NCBI RefSeq assembly: GCF_028553805.1
Contig: NZ_CP067140.1
Span: 2,728,001-2,792,000, forward strand
DNA from: Paracoccus saliphilus
GTDB lineage: Bacteria; Pseudomonadota; Alphaproteobacteria; Rhodobacterales; Rhodobacteraceae
Direction of reading: 5' to 3'
DNA length: 64,000 bases
The notes beneath the pieces are model-generated. The model was not told the origin of the DNA, searched no databases, and saw only the letters and a list, made by a program, of their open reading frames with translations. This document shows, piece by piece, positions 55,926-64,000 of this stretch (position 1 is the first letter of the stretch; every line of letters starts with the position of its first letter). Made by a program: the position numbers and the translations under genes.

Positions 55926-55978
55926 TTGAGATTGAGATTGAGATTGAGATTGAGATTGAGATTGAGATTGAGATTGAG
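55926..55978. repeat. ATTGAG hexanucleotide array
   Basis: TTGAG followed by eight perfect ATTGAG units. It lies about 150 bases upstream of hom and 37 bases after the HEPN-like gene. The copy number could vary by slippage and change promoter or leader spacing. It is read as Leu-Arg or Leu-Asn dipeptides in overlapping frames that are probably not genes. Confidence 0.9.
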
Positions 55979-56130
55979 AAGGTTGTCGCGGGATTCGCGG
56001 CTGAATAGCGGCTTATTCGTCACGCAGGCCTCTTCGGAACCAGGCCGGACGGGTTGCAAAGCGCGTTACCGCGTTGCAACGCCGGCCCGGGCGCGCTAAC
56101 AACCCGCGCAATCCAAACCGAGAGGCTTTC

Positions 56131-57420
56131 ATGTCGTCCTCCCTTCGCCTCGGCATCGCCGGGCTTGGCACCGTCGGGATCGGTGTCGTCAAGATCGTTC
56201 AGAAGCACGCCGACCTGCTGGCGAAGCGGTCGGGACGCGGGATTACCATTACCGCCATCAGCGCCCGCGACCGGATGAAGAACCGTGACGCGGATATCTC
56301 GGCCTACCGTTGGGAAAGCGATCCCATGGCCGTGGCGCAGGCCGAGGACGTGGACCTCTATGTCGAGTTGATCGGAGGCGACAACGGCATCGCCAGGGAC
56401 AGCATCGAGGCGGCCTTGCGTTCCGGCAAGGATGTCGTGACGGCGAACAAGGCGCTTCTGGCTATGCATGGGCAGGAGCTGGCCGAACTGGCCGAAAGCC
56501 TTGGCCGGGTGATCCGGTTCGAGGCGGCCGTCGCGGGCGGCATCCCGGTGATCAAGACCATGACCGAGTCGCTGGCCGGAAACGGCATCACCCGCGTCAT
56601 GGGGGTGATGAACGGCACCTGCAACTATATCCTGACGCGGATGGAGAATGCCGGACTGCCCTATGAGGCCGTGTTCGAAGAGGCGCGGCAGCTCGGTTAC
56701 CTGGAGGCCGACCCGAACCTGGATGTCGGTGGCATCGATGCGGGCCACAAGCTGGCGATCCTTTCCTCGATCGCCTTTGGCACAAGGGTGAATTTCGATG
56801 CCGTCGAGATCGAGGGAATCGAGCGTGTCAGCATCGACGATATCAGCCGCGCAGCGGATATGGGCTACCGGATCAAACTTCTGGGCGTTGCGCAGATGAC
56901 CCCCCGCGGGCTGGAGCAGCGCATGTCACCATGTCTCGTTCCCGCCGACAGTCCCATCGGGCAACTGGCGGGAGGCACCAATATGGTGGTGGTCGAGGGC
57001 GACAGCGTCGGACAGATCGTGCTGCGCGGCGCGGGCGCCGGTGAAGGCCCGACCGCGAGCGCCGTAATGTCGGATGTCGTCGAGGTCGCGCGGGGTGTGC
57101 GTCTGCCGGTCTTCGGTCAGCCCGCCGCCGAACTCGATCCCGCAAAGCCCGCCCGCACTGCGGTGCCCGCAGCCTATTACATGCGGCTTGAACTGCAGGA
57201 CAAGCCCGGAGCATTGGCCAAGATCGCGTCGGTATTGGGCGATGCCGGGATATCGATCGACCGGATGCGGCAATACGGCCATGCCAGCGACAGCAGCGTT
57301 CCGGTTCTGGTGGTGACGCACAAGACAACCCCGGAGGCGATCGATTTCGCGATCGAAGCCTTGCCGCGAACCGGTGTGCTGGTCAGCGATCCGGTGGAAC
57401 TGCGGATCGAAGAGGTCTGA
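56131..57420 (+). CDS. hom: Homoserine dehydrogenase
   Basis: NAD(P)-dependent enzyme of 429 residues at the branch to threonine, methionine and isoleucine. The Rossmann motif is GIAGLGTVGIGV, the catalytic region includes GVMNGTCNYILT and KLAILSSIAFGT with YLEADPNLDVGGIDAGHKLA, and a C-terminal ACT domain (LQDKPGALAKIASVLGDAGI) provides threonine feedback. The ATG at 56131 was chosen by alignment. It is followed by a dispersed 3'-end element. Confidence 0.96.
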   Translation: MSSSLRLGIAGLGTVGIGVVKIVQKHADLLAKRSGRGITITAISARDRMKNRDADISAYRWESDPMAVAQAEDVDLYVELIGGDNGIARDSIEAALRSGKDVVTANKALLAMHGQELAELAESLGRVIRFEAAVAGGIPVIKTMTESLAGNGITRVMGVMNGTCNYILTRMENAGLPYEAVFEEARQLGYLEADPNLDVGGIDAGHKLAILSSIAFGTRVNFDAVEIEGIERVSIDDISRAADMGYRIKLLGVAQMTPRGLEQRMSPCLVPADSPIGQLAGGTNMVVVEGDSVGQIVLRGAGAGEGPTASAVMSDVVEVARGVRLPVFGQPAAELDPAKPARTAVPAAYYMRLELQDKPGALAKIASVLGDAGISIDRMRQYGHASDSSVPVLVVTHKTTPEAIDFAIEALPRTGVLVSDPVELRIEEV

Positions 57421-57426
57421 CGAATC

Positions 57427-57497
57427 AGGGAGCGCTCGCGCCCCCTCTTGGCCTGCGGCCAATTCACCCCCTGAGGATATTTAGGTGAAGAAGAAGA
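57427..57497 (+). repeat. Dispersed 3'-end element, copy 9
   Basis: An 8-bp stem AGGGAGCG/CGCCCCCT with one mismatch (57427-57446), a perfect stem TTGGCC/GGCCAA (57448-57462), then TTCACCCCCTGAGGATAT and TTAGGTGAAGAAGAAGA (to 57497). It starts 7 bases after the hom stop, same orientation. Confidence 0.82.
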
Positions 57498-57519
57498 CGC
57501 GGGCGTGTCAACTGCCCGC
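57487..57519 (-). terminator. Terminator of the lytic transglycosylase gene
   Basis: GCGGGC (57499-57504) pairs with GCCCGC (57514-57519), spanning the stop codon at 57508. On the minus strand the stem is followed by GTCTTCTTCTTC, which is the complement of the tail of the dispersed element. Confidence 0.55.
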
Positions 57520-58131
57520 GATGATGCGCACATAATTGCGGGTCTCGCGATAGGGCGGGATGCCGCCATATTTGGAGACAGCGGCGGGCCCGGCATTATA
57601 GGCCGCCAGCGCCAGCCGCCAATTGCCGAACTGGTTATACATCATGCGCAGGTAGCGTGCGCCGCCATTCAGATTCTGCACCGGATCATGCGGGTTGACG
57701 CCCAGCCTGGACGCCGTGCCCGGCATGAGTTGGGCCAATCCGGTCGCGCCCTTGTGCGAACGCGCAGCCGGGTTCCAGCCGGATTCCTGCTGAACGAGAC
57801 GCAGGAAGAGATCTTCGGGGATGCCATAGCGGCGCGCCGCCGCACGGGCATGAGGTGTGTATTCGCTGCGCTTTCCGCTATAGGCGGGAATATTCGGGGA
57901 CAGGTCCAGCTCAACCACGCTGCGATTGCCCGCGCCGGGCTGCAGCCTTGCCGATTGCTGATATTGCGATGCAAGTCGCGAATCCATCAGCCTGGTCTGG
58001 CGCGCGAATTGATCGGCCCTGGACTTGGATGAACTTCCCGACAGTCGCAGCCCCTCTGCCGCAGCGGGCAATGCAATTCCCGCAAGCAACACCGTGCCGA
58101 TCACGGCTCTCATCACCGGTGTGATCCTCAT
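57508..58131 (-). CDS. Lytic transglycosylase domain protein
   Basis: Periplasmic protein of 207 residues with signal peptide ([18 protein letters not shown]). The SLT domain occupies the C-terminal 120 residues: [20 protein letters not shown] holds the catalytic Glu, then [20 protein letters not shown] and [18 protein letters not shown]. It cleaves the MurNAc-GlcNAc bond of peptidoglycan. Divergent from ssb. Confidence 0.92.
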   Translation of the reverse strand: MRITPVMRAVIGTVLLAGIALPAAAEGLRLSGSSSKSRADQFARQTRLMDSRLASQYQQSARLQPGAGNRSVVELDLSPNIPAYSGKRSEYTPHARAAARRYGIPEDLFLRLVQQESGWNPAARSHKGATGLAQLMPGTASRLGVNPHDPVQNLNGGARYLRMMYNQFGNWRLALAAYNAGPAAVSKYGGIPPYRETRNYVRIIAGS

Positions 58132-58346
58132 GAACTCCGCCCTCGTTAGCCTGGCATTATTTTTTGGGCACTATACATGAATTTCCCGCCTTCGCCAGCA
58201 AGGCTTTTTCAAGCATGAGCCGTCGGAACGGGAAAGCGAAAAATAGCCGACAGGCCGGTAATCCGCATCCAGGCCCGAACGACTTGCAGTATTTGCCGTG
58301 ACTGGGATAGACCGGCGGCAGCATATCGAAAACCGGAGAGCCCACC

Positions 58347-58832
58347 ATGGCAGGCAGCGTCAACAAGGTCATCATTCTTGGCAATCTGGGCCAGGACCCC
58401 GAGGTGCGGACATTCCAGAATGGCGGCAAGGTGGTCAATCTGCGGATCGCAACATCAGAACGATGGAAAGACCGCAACACGGGCGAAGCGCAGGAGCGCA
58501 CCCAATGGCATTCCGTCGCGATCTTCTCGGAACCTCTAGCCCGCGTTGCCGAGCAATATCTGCGCAAGGGCTCCAAGGTCTATATCGAAGGCCAGTTGGA
58601 GACCCGCAAATGGCAGGATCAGAACGGACAGGACCGCTATTCCACCGAGGTCGTCCTGCGGCCCTATCGTAGCGAGTTGCACATGCTGGACGGGCGCGGC
58701 GAAGGCGGCGGCAGCCGCGATTCGGGCAGCTTTGGCGGTGGCGGAGGCGGATATGGCAGCCCGTCGAGCGGAGGCGGCGCCCCGTCAGGCGGTGGCGGGC
58801 GCAGCGATTACGACGACGAGATCCCGTTCTGA
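58347..58832 (+). CDS. ssb: Single-stranded DNA-binding protein
   Basis: Protein of 161 residues. The OB fold opens [20 protein letters not shown] and includes [16 protein letters not shown] and [21 protein letters not shown] Gly-rich linker of about 40 residues leads to the partner-binding tip DDEIPF. A clear terminator follows. Confidence 0.97.
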   Translation: MAGSVNKVIILGNLGQDPEVRTFQNGGKVVNLRIATSERWKDRNTGEAQERTQWHSVAIFSEPLARVAEQYLRKGSKVYIEGQLETRKWQDQNGQDRYSTEVVLRPYRSELHMLDGRGEGGGSRDSGSFGGGGGGYGSPSSGGGAPSGGGGRSDYDDEIPF

Positions 58833-58870
58833 GATACCGGCTTACGGCATTCACGGCGAATCACCACATC

Positions 58871-58900
58871 GGGCGGTCCAAGGGGCCGCCCATTCGTTTT
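58871..58900 (+). terminator. Terminator of ssb
   Basis: GGGCGGTCC (58871-58879) pairs with GGGCCGCCC (58883-58891) with one wobble, followed by ATTCGTTTT. Confidence 0.72.
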
Positions 58901-59073
58901 CGCCCAAACCGGGTTATAATTGCGCCAATCGGGACCGATTCTGACGCAAATTGCGCACCGCCCCATGCGATCTTTGCAGATGATCCTATGCTTGCAATGC
59001 AGGCGGAATGCCGTTTTCTGACCTTGTTTCAAGGCGGTCCGGACCGGAACGCCTGCGACGAGGAGAGCAGAAC

Positions 59074-60120
59074 ATGGAACTGAGACTCACCGATCTCGAC
59101 AGGCCCGAAGGCTTCGAGCGCCTGGTGCTGGCCGAGGATGCCTCGGCCGGGCTGCGCGCATTGATCTGCGTGCATTCGACCGTGCTGGGCCCCGCGGCGG
59201 GCGGCTGCCGGATGTGGAACTATGCCAATGATGCCGAGGCGATTGCCGATGTCATGCGGCTGGCGCGCGGCATGACCTACAAGAACGCGATGGCCGGGTT
59301 GGGGCTGGGGGGCGGCAAATCGGTCATCATCGGTGATGCGCGCCGCGACAAGACACCGGCGATGATGCGTGCATTCGGCCGGGCGGTGGATGCGTTGAAG
59401 GGCATATATTACACCGCCGAGGATGTCGGCATCTCGCCCCAGGACATGGTATATGCAGCGGCAGAAACCCGTTATGCCGTCGGCCTGTCGGATGCATCGG
59501 GCGATCCCTCTCCCTGGACCGCCGAAGGTGTGTTCCGCTGCCTTGGAATCGGCGCGGCACATGTGTTCGGAAGCGCTGATCTGACCGGGCGGCGGGTGCT
59601 GGTACAGGGGCTCGGCCATGTCGGACTTTCGCTTGCCGAAAAACTGCATGTCGCCGGGGCGGATCTGATCGTCACTGACATCCATACCGCTGCGCTGGAG
59701 GACACCAAGACCCGCCTTGAGGCAACGGTCTGCGCCCCCGATGAGGTTTTCGATCAGCAGATGGATATCTTCGCGCCCTGCGCACTCGGCGGCGTGCTGA
59801 ACGGAGACAGCAGCCCGAAATTGGGCGCCCGCCTTGTCTGCGGTGCTGCCAACAACCAACTGGCCACTCCCGGCATCGCAGAAAAGCTGCGGGCGCGCGG
59901 GATCACATATCTGCCCGATTACGTGGTCAATGCCGGCGGTATCATCAGTGTCGCCAGCGAGATCCATGGCACGGGTGACGCGTGGCGGCGCGAGCGGCTG
60001 GACGGCATCGCCGGGCGTGTGGCCGAAATGCTGACGCGCGCCACCGCCGGGAATTGCAGCACCGAACAGATCGCGGATCAGATGGTCGAGCAAATGCTGC
60101 GCGAGGCAAGCGCCGCCTGA
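59074..60120 (+). CDS. Leu/Phe/Val-type amino acid dehydrogenase
   Basis: Protein of 348 residues of the Glu/Leu/Phe/Val dehydrogenase superfamily. The catalytic Lys lies in AGLGLGGGKSVIIGD and the substrate Lys in MTYKNAM; the cofactor loop is VLVQGLGHVGLSLAE, and PDYVVNAGGIISV is conserved. It interconverts a branched or aromatic amino acid and its oxo acid with NAD. Substrate choice cannot be read. The ATG at 59074 has GAGGAG upstream. Confidence 0.9.
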   Translation: MELRLTDLDRPEGFERLVLAEDASAGLRALICVHSTVLGPAAGGCRMWNYANDAEAIADVMRLARGMTYKNAMAGLGLGGGKSVIIGDARRDKTPAMMRAFGRAVDALKGIYYTAEDVGISPQDMVYAAAETRYAVGLSDASGDPSPWTAEGVFRCLGIGAAHVFGSADLTGRRVLVQGLGHVGLSLAEKLHVAGADLIVTDIHTAALEDTKTRLEATVCAPDEVFDQQMDIFAPCALGGVLNGDSSPKLGARLVCGAANNQLATPGIAEKLRARGITYLPDYVVNAGGIISVASEIHGTGDAWRRERLDGIAGRVAEMLTRATAGNCSTEQIADQMVEQMLREASAA

Positions 60121-60175
60121 GCGGGGTGCCGAAAGGGCGGCGGCGATCAACCCCGCTTCGCCCTTCGGTCCGGGA

Positions 60176-61288
60176 TCAAGTCAGCCGCGCATCTTCCAAA
60201 ACGGTTGCCAGGACATCGCCCGGCACATCGTCGCTGACGAAGGCCTCTCCGATGCCGCGGGCCAGAACGAAACGCAGCTTTCCATCGACGACTTTCTTGT
60301 CCTGCCCCATTAGCGCGATCAACGCCTGATCATCGGGCAATTCACCTGGAATATCCGTCAATTTCGCGGGCATGCCCATCTGTCGCAGATGCGCCACCAC
60401 CCGCGACGGAGCCTCCTGGCTGCACAGCCCCATCCGCGCCGACAGGTCGAAAGCCAGCGCACAGCCGATGGCAACCCCCTCGCCATGCAGGAGCCGGTCG
60501 GAATAGCCGGTCGCCGCCTCCAGCGCATGGCCGAAGGTATGACCAAGATTGAGCAGCGCCCGTTCGCCCTGCTCGGTCTCGTCACGGGTCACGATCCCGG
60601 CTTTCATCCGTACCGAATGCGCCACCGCCTGCTGGCGCAGCGCCATATCGTCGCGCAGACGTGGCGCGTTCCGTTCCAGCCAGTCGAAGAAACCGGCATC
60701 GCCCAGCAAGCCGTATTTCACGACCTCGCCATATCCGGCCAGGAAATCGCGCGAGGTCAATGTATCCAGCACCTCGACATCAGCCAGCACCAGCGCGGGC
60801 TGGTGAAAGGCGCCGATCAGGTTCTTGCCGAACGAGCTGTTGATCCCGGTCTTGCCGCCGACGCTGCTATCGACCTGCGCCAGAAGCGTCGTCGGGATCT
60901 GCACGAAGCGCACGCCACGCCGCAGGATCGCCGCCGCGAAACCGACCAGATCCCCGATCACCCCGCCGCCAAGCGCTACGACGATATCGCGCCGCTCGAT
61001 CTTCTGTTCCAGCAGCCATTCGACACAGCGGGTCAGATGCGGCCAGCTCTTGGTCGCCTCTCCTGCCGGCAGGACCAGCGCTTCCGATGCGATCCCCTCG
61101 ACGCTCAACGCATCGCGCAGCCGTTCCAGATGCAGTGCCGAGACGGTCTCGTCCGTGACGATGCAGACACGCGAGCGGTGCAGGAGGGGCGCGATCTCGG
61201 CTCCGGCCCCCGCGATCAGACCGGGCCCGATCCGGACGTCATAGGCGCGCTCGCCCAAGGGGACATGAACATGGGTGGTTTCGGTCAT
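60176..61288 (-). CDS. aroB: 3-dehydroquinate synthase
   Basis: Shikimate pathway enzyme of 370 residues. NAD-binding region is IVALGGGVIGDLVGFAAAIL with RRGVRFVQIPTTLLAQVDSS, and metal ligands are in GYGEVVKYGLL and NLGHTFGHALE. Its start overlaps the aroK stop (ATGA), giving an aroK-aroB operon. Confidence 0.97.
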   Translation of the reverse strand: MTETTHVHVPLGERAYDVRIGPGLIAGAGAEIAPLLHRSRVCIVTDETVSALHLERLRDALSVEGIASEALVLPAGEATKSWPHLTRCVEWLLEQKIERRDIVVALGGGVIGDLVGFAAAILRRGVRFVQIPTTLLAQVDSSVGGKTGINSSFGKNLIGAFHQPALVLADVEVLDTLTSRDFLAGYGEVVKYGLLGDAGFFDWLERNAPRLRDDMALRQQAVAHSVRMKAGIVTRDETEQGERALLNLGHTFGHALEAATGYSDRLLHGEGVAIGCALAFDLSARMGLCSQEAPSRVVAHLRQMGMPAKLTDIPGELPDDQALIALMGQDKKVVDGKLRFVLARGIGEAFVSDDVPGDVLATVLEDARLT

Positions 61289-61821
61289 TTCGCCTCCGGG
61301 AATTCGGGAACAATGCCGCGGAGTTGATCGATCAACCGCGTCGCCGCAGCCTCGATACTGTCATCCGCTCGGGCTTCGAAAGTCACGTCCGCACCGGCAT
61401 AGACCGGCGCGCGCTGCTCCAGCAGTCTAGCCAGCGTTCCCTTGGGATCGGCTGTTTTCAACAACGGGCGCGTGCTGCGCTGGCGAACGCGGTGCCATAG
61501 GGTTTCCAGATCGCAATTCAGCCAGACCGATAGCCCATGCGCCCGGATCAATTCGCGGTTCCCGGCCTGCATCCAGGCCCCGCCCCCGGTCGAAACCACC
61601 CCCGGCGGCCCCTTGAGGATACGTGAAAGCACCTGGGTTTCACGGTCCCGGAAGAAGGCCTCTCCATCGCGGGCGAAGATTTCACTGATACTCATGGCGG
61701 CGGCGGATTCGATCTCGGCATCCGAATCGGTAAAGGGCACATGCAGCCGTCGGGCCAGTTCGGACCCGATCGCGGTCTTGCCCGCCCCCATCATGCCGAT
61801 CATGACAATATGCCGCTTCAT
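61285..61821 (-). CDS. aroK: Shikimate kinase
   Basis: P-loop kinase of 178 residues phosphorylating shikimate. Walker A is GMMGAGKTAIG; the shikimate-binding FTDSDAEIE, GEAFFRDRE and VSTGGGAWM follow. The ATG at 61821 (MKRHIVMIGMM) is chosen; the Arg/Lys-rich extension to 61896 is unlikely. Divergent from the small membrane protein at 61967. Confidence 0.96.
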   Translation of the reverse strand: MKRHIVMIGMMGAGKTAIGSELARRLHVPFTDSDAEIESAAAMSISEIFARDGEAFFRDRETQVLSRILKGPPGVVSTGGGAWMQAGNRELIRAHGLSVWLNCDLETLWHRVRQRSTRPLLKTADPKGTLARLLEQRAPVYAGADVTFEARADDSIEAAATRLIDQLRGIVPEFPEAK

Positions 61822-61966
61822 CTTCCTTCGCCTCTTTTTCCGGCGGATGGTTGTCGCCGGGGGAACTGAATGACGTGATCTTTTCCGAATTGCCATATAT
61901 ATTTGGGCGGAACCGGCAAAAGACCGTAGAACGGATACAAACTAGGCAGAGCAAAGGCAGAAATAA

Positions 61967-62104
61967 ATGCGGTTACTCAAACTTCTGGTGGTGCTGATCC
62001 TCGCCGCGCTGATCGCGCTGGTGGGTTATGCCTATCTTGGCGACATGCAGGCGCCTCAGCAAGAGATACGCACTCCGGTCGGCACAGGGGACGGGAGTGA
62101 CTGA
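61967..62104 (+). CDS. 45-residue single-pass membrane protein
   Basis: Small protein that automatic length cut-offs would miss. It reads MRLLKLLVVLILAALIALVG, then YAYLGDMQAPQQEIRTPVGT and GDGSD. One membrane segment is followed by a short polar tail, probably periplasmic. It is the first gene of a plus-strand unit: the next gene starts with a GTG 8 bases before its stop. The conserved position between aroK and xerD in relatives and the coupling support reality; function unknown. Confidence 0.72.
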   Translation: MRLLKLLVVLILAALIALVGYAYLGDMQAPQQEIRTPVGTGDGSD

Positions 62105-63581
62105 TTCCCTTCATCTGACCGGAGCGAGCCTGATGGCACTCTTTCTGGCGAAGCTGTTTTTCGCCGGAGCGGTGCATGCCGAAACCCCGTTATCGGCCAG
62201 CGATTGGTTATCCGGCAGCGTCAAGGGCCCGCCCCGCGAAAGCTCTGCCTGGCGGCCCGGTGAAATACCGCCTCCACAGATCAGGGGGCATGGAAACCCG
62301 CAGCCCGTGGCAGAGAGCGGAGCGGTGGGCGAGATCGAGGTCACGCGCCTGGACGGCACCAATCCCGACATGGCCGGGACGATCACCGCACGAAATGCCG
62401 GATTGCCCAAAGATCTGTGGCAGGGCAGCGAGGTCGCGACAATCTCCGAACAGATCGCGCAAAGCCCTGCCCGCCTGCCATCGATGAACGCGCTGTTGCG
62501 GCGAATCCTGAAGGCCCAGCTTTTGCCTCCCGCGGATTCGCGGATGCATCAGGGACAGTTGTTTCTGGCCCGAACCGACCGTCTGCTGGATATGGGCGCG
62601 TTGGACCAGGCGCAGGCACTGCTCTTCGCGGCCGGTCACGGCGATCCCGAACAGTTCCGGCGTCTCTTCGACATAGCCCTGCTAGAGGGCGACGAATCGC
62701 GGGCCTGCGAAACCATGAACACCACGCCGGGCATCGCACCCAGCTTTTCCGCCCGCATTTTCTGTTTGGCCCATTCGGGTGACTGGGCCGCTGCCGCCAT
62801 CGGGCTGAACGGTGCGGATGATCTTGGCCTGATCGAGGCCGGGCAAGCGCAGCTTTTGACGCATTTCCTGCATGATTCCTACGTGGACAGCGATGAAGAG
62901 CTGATCCCTTCGGATCGCGTCACCCCGTTGGAATTCCGCATTCACGAGGCCATCGGTCAGCCATTGCCGACACACCCTCTGCCGCTGGCCTTCGCGCAAT
63001 CCGATCTGCGCGCCAATAGCGGCTGGAAGGCCCGGCTGGAAGCGGCGGAAAGGCTGGCCCGCGCGGGTGCGCTCCCGCCGGCACGGCTGCGCGAGATTTA
63101 CTCCGAACAGGAGCCAGCCGCCTCGGGTGGCGTGTGGGAGCGGGCTGCAAGGATGCAGGCGCTCGAAGCTGCGATTTCTGCAGGAGATGTCTCGACCGCC
63201 CTGCCCCGCGCCTTTGACGAGTTCCGCTCTGCCGACATGGCGGATGTCCTGGCGGCGATGGTGGCGGCGGACCTGCCCTCCAACAGCGGAGGGGAGGCTG
63301 GGGAGATCACCGGCTGGCTGCAGCAATGGCAGGGTTTGCCAGGTAGTGATCCGATGGAGATCCTCCGGGAATTGCGGACCGATCTTCCCCAACCACCGGC
63401 GGACCGAAGGGGAGAGGCGCTGCTGACGGCGATGACCGATATAGACGCGGGCATGGATGGCGATCTGCCGCGCGCCGGGCGGGGTATCGCGATGCTGCGT
63501 GCGCTTGGCTTGGATGCCGATGCCGATCTGGCGGCCACGCAGCTCACGCTTTTACCGCATATGAGAAAGGCTCCGGGATGA
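62097..63581 (+). CDS. Conserved hypothetical exported protein
   Basis: Protein of 494 residues with an N-terminal hydrophobic segment (SLMALFLAKLFFAGAVHA) that looks like a signal peptide. The rest is Ala/Leu-rich and helical, possibly TPR-like solenoid (LDMGALDQAQALLFAAGHGD, WKARLEAAERLARAGALPPA). The start is taken as the GTG at 62097, preceded by GGGGACGGGA and overlapping the small membrane protein; an upstream ATG at 62028 lies inside that gene. The stop overlaps xerD. I do not recognise a named family. Confidence 0.7.
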   Translation: MTDSLHLTGASLMALFLAKLFFAGAVHAETPLSASDWLSGSVKGPPRESSAWRPGEIPPPQIRGHGNPQPVAESGAVGEIEVTRLDGTNPDMAGTITARNAGLPKDLWQGSEVATISEQIAQSPARLPSMNALLRRILKAQLLPPADSRMHQGQLFLARTDRLLDMGALDQAQALLFAAGHGDPEQFRRLFDIALLEGDESRACETMNTTPGIAPSFSARIFCLAHSGDWAAAAIGLNGADDLGLIEAGQAQLLTHFLHDSYVDSDEELIPSDRVTPLEFRIHEAIGQPLPTHPLPLAFAQSDLRANSGWKARLEAAERLARAGALPPARLREIYSEQEPAASGGVWERAARMQALEAAISAGDVSTALPRAFDEFRSADMADVLAAMVAADLPSNSGGEAGEITGWLQQWQGLPGSDPMEILRELRTDLPQPPADRRGEALLTAMTDIDAGMDGDLPRAGRGIAMLRALGLDADADLAATQLTLLPHMRKAPG

Positions 63582-64000
63582 GCATTCCCGATCATCGCGC
63601 GATCTCGGGCTTCCTGGATGCGCAGGCTGCCGAGGCCGGGGCTGCCCGGAACACGCTGCTGGCCTATGGCCGGGACCTGCGCGACCTGTCGGATTGGCTT
63701 GCGGGACGGCGCCTGACATTGTTCGATCTGACACGGGAACGGGTCGAGGATTACCTGGCACATTGCGATGCCGAGGGCCTGTCCCGTGCCACACGGGCAA
63801 GACGGCTGTCCTCGATTCGGCAATTCACCCGCTTCGCGCTGGAAGAAGGCTGGCGCGAGGATGATCCCGCCATCCGCATCACCGGCCCCGGCCGTGCCCA
63901 ACGCCTGCCCAAGACATTAAGCCGGGACGAGGTCGAGGCGATCCTTGCCGCCGCTCCTGCATTGGGCCGCGGCACCGCCGAGCGGGCCAGGAACCTGTGC
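63578..64000 (+). CDS. xerD: Tyrosine recombinase XerD (5' part, runs off window)
   Basis: The first 141 residues are present: the N-terminal SAM-like core-binding domain (ISGFLDAQAAEAGAARNTLL, AYGRDLRDLSDWL, RATRARRLSSIRQFTRFALE) and the beginning of the catalytic domain (LPKTLSRDEVEAIL). The catalytic Arg, His and Tyr are beyond base 64000. With XerC it resolves chromosome dimers at dif. XerD rather than XerC is inferred from the neighbourhood and GPGRAQRLPKTLS. Start overlaps the previous gene (ATGA). Confidence 0.88.
   Translation, partial: MSIPDHRAISGFLDAQAAEAGAARNTLLAYGRDLRDLSDWLAGRRLTLFDLTRERVEDYLAHCDAEGLSRATRARRLSSIRQFTRFALEEGWREDDPAIRITGPGRAQRLPKTLSRDEVEAILAAAPALGRGTAERARNLC

Noticed and set aside
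55754..56099. Short frames encoding Leu-Arg or Leu-Asn repeats across the ATTGAG array
   Set aside because: They are a by-product of the hexanucleotide repeat, lack good start sites and overlap the HEPN-like gene or the hom leader.

Overview
The window comes from a high-GC alphaproteobacterium of the Rhodobacteraceae, most like Paracoccus. This rests on gene content and order: accB-accC-aat followed by convergent DUF2155 and NDUFA12 genes, ihfB-lapA-trpF-trpB, a betI-betB-betA locus facing a choX-choW-choV transporter, and a long Pro/Lys-tailed peptidyl-tRNA hydrolase. All of this is inferred by reading; no search was run. Nearly all of the window is ordinary chromosomal backbone, with about 72 genes or gene remnants. 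No rRNA, tRNA, CRISPR array, prophage or plasmid origin was seen.

Layout. 1-6 kb: choline uptake (choXWV) and its oxidation to glycine betaine (betA, betB), with the BetI repressor and a clear palindromic operator lying on the choX promoter. 6-11 kb: a DUF2147 protein, hisA-hisF-hisE, accB-accC and aat. 11-16 kb: DUF2155 and NDUFA12 proteins, clpX, clpP, pth and a DUF2332 protein. 16-18 kb: small conserved proteins and an Asp/Ser/Gly-rich secreted protein. 18-26.5 kb: trpB, an acetyltransferase, trpF, lapA and ihfB, a monooxygenase-acetyltransferase fusion, ychF, then trpA, a VOC protein and another acetyltransferase. 26.5-28 kb: a TerB/J-domain protein after a regulatory-looking spacer. 28-37 kb: an acetate block made of a four-gene signalling operon (cNMP/CBS/nucleotidyltransferase, membrane protein, response regulator, membrane PAS-exonuclease), a two-subunit Na+/solute symporter and acs. 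37-47 kb: a UvrD-family helicase, a PPC-like protein/acyl-CoA ligase/thiolase operon divergent from a TRAP transporter, and a luciferase-like oxidoreductase. 47-51 kb: acetyltransferase, rpmA-rplU and an ABC-F protein. 51-56 kb: the most accessory stretch, with an unrecognised protein, an orphan iron-binding protein, a decayed ISXO2-type insertion sequence, a glycosyltransferase and a HEPN-like protein. 56-64 kb: hom, a lytic transglycosylase, ssb, a Leu/Phe-type dehydrogenase, aroB-aroK, a 45-residue membrane peptide missed by length cut-offs, a conserved unknown and the start of xerD.

The most notable non-coding signal is a dispersed element found ten times. It is usually a GC-rich hairpin followed by a conserved tail of about 27 nt (CCCCGAGGATATTTGCATG, then a GAAGAAGAA run). 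In eight intergenic cases it lies just downstream of a stop codon and in the same orientation as that gene; one copy lies in frame inside a coding sequence; one copy does not fit the rule. Two copies show compensatory base-pair changes in a stem, which points to an RNA function such as 3'-end formation or mRNA stabilisation. The most notable protein-level signal is the operon coupling a GlnD-like nucleotidyltransferase protein, an orphan response regulator and a membrane PAS-exonuclease fusion beside acetate uptake and activation genes.
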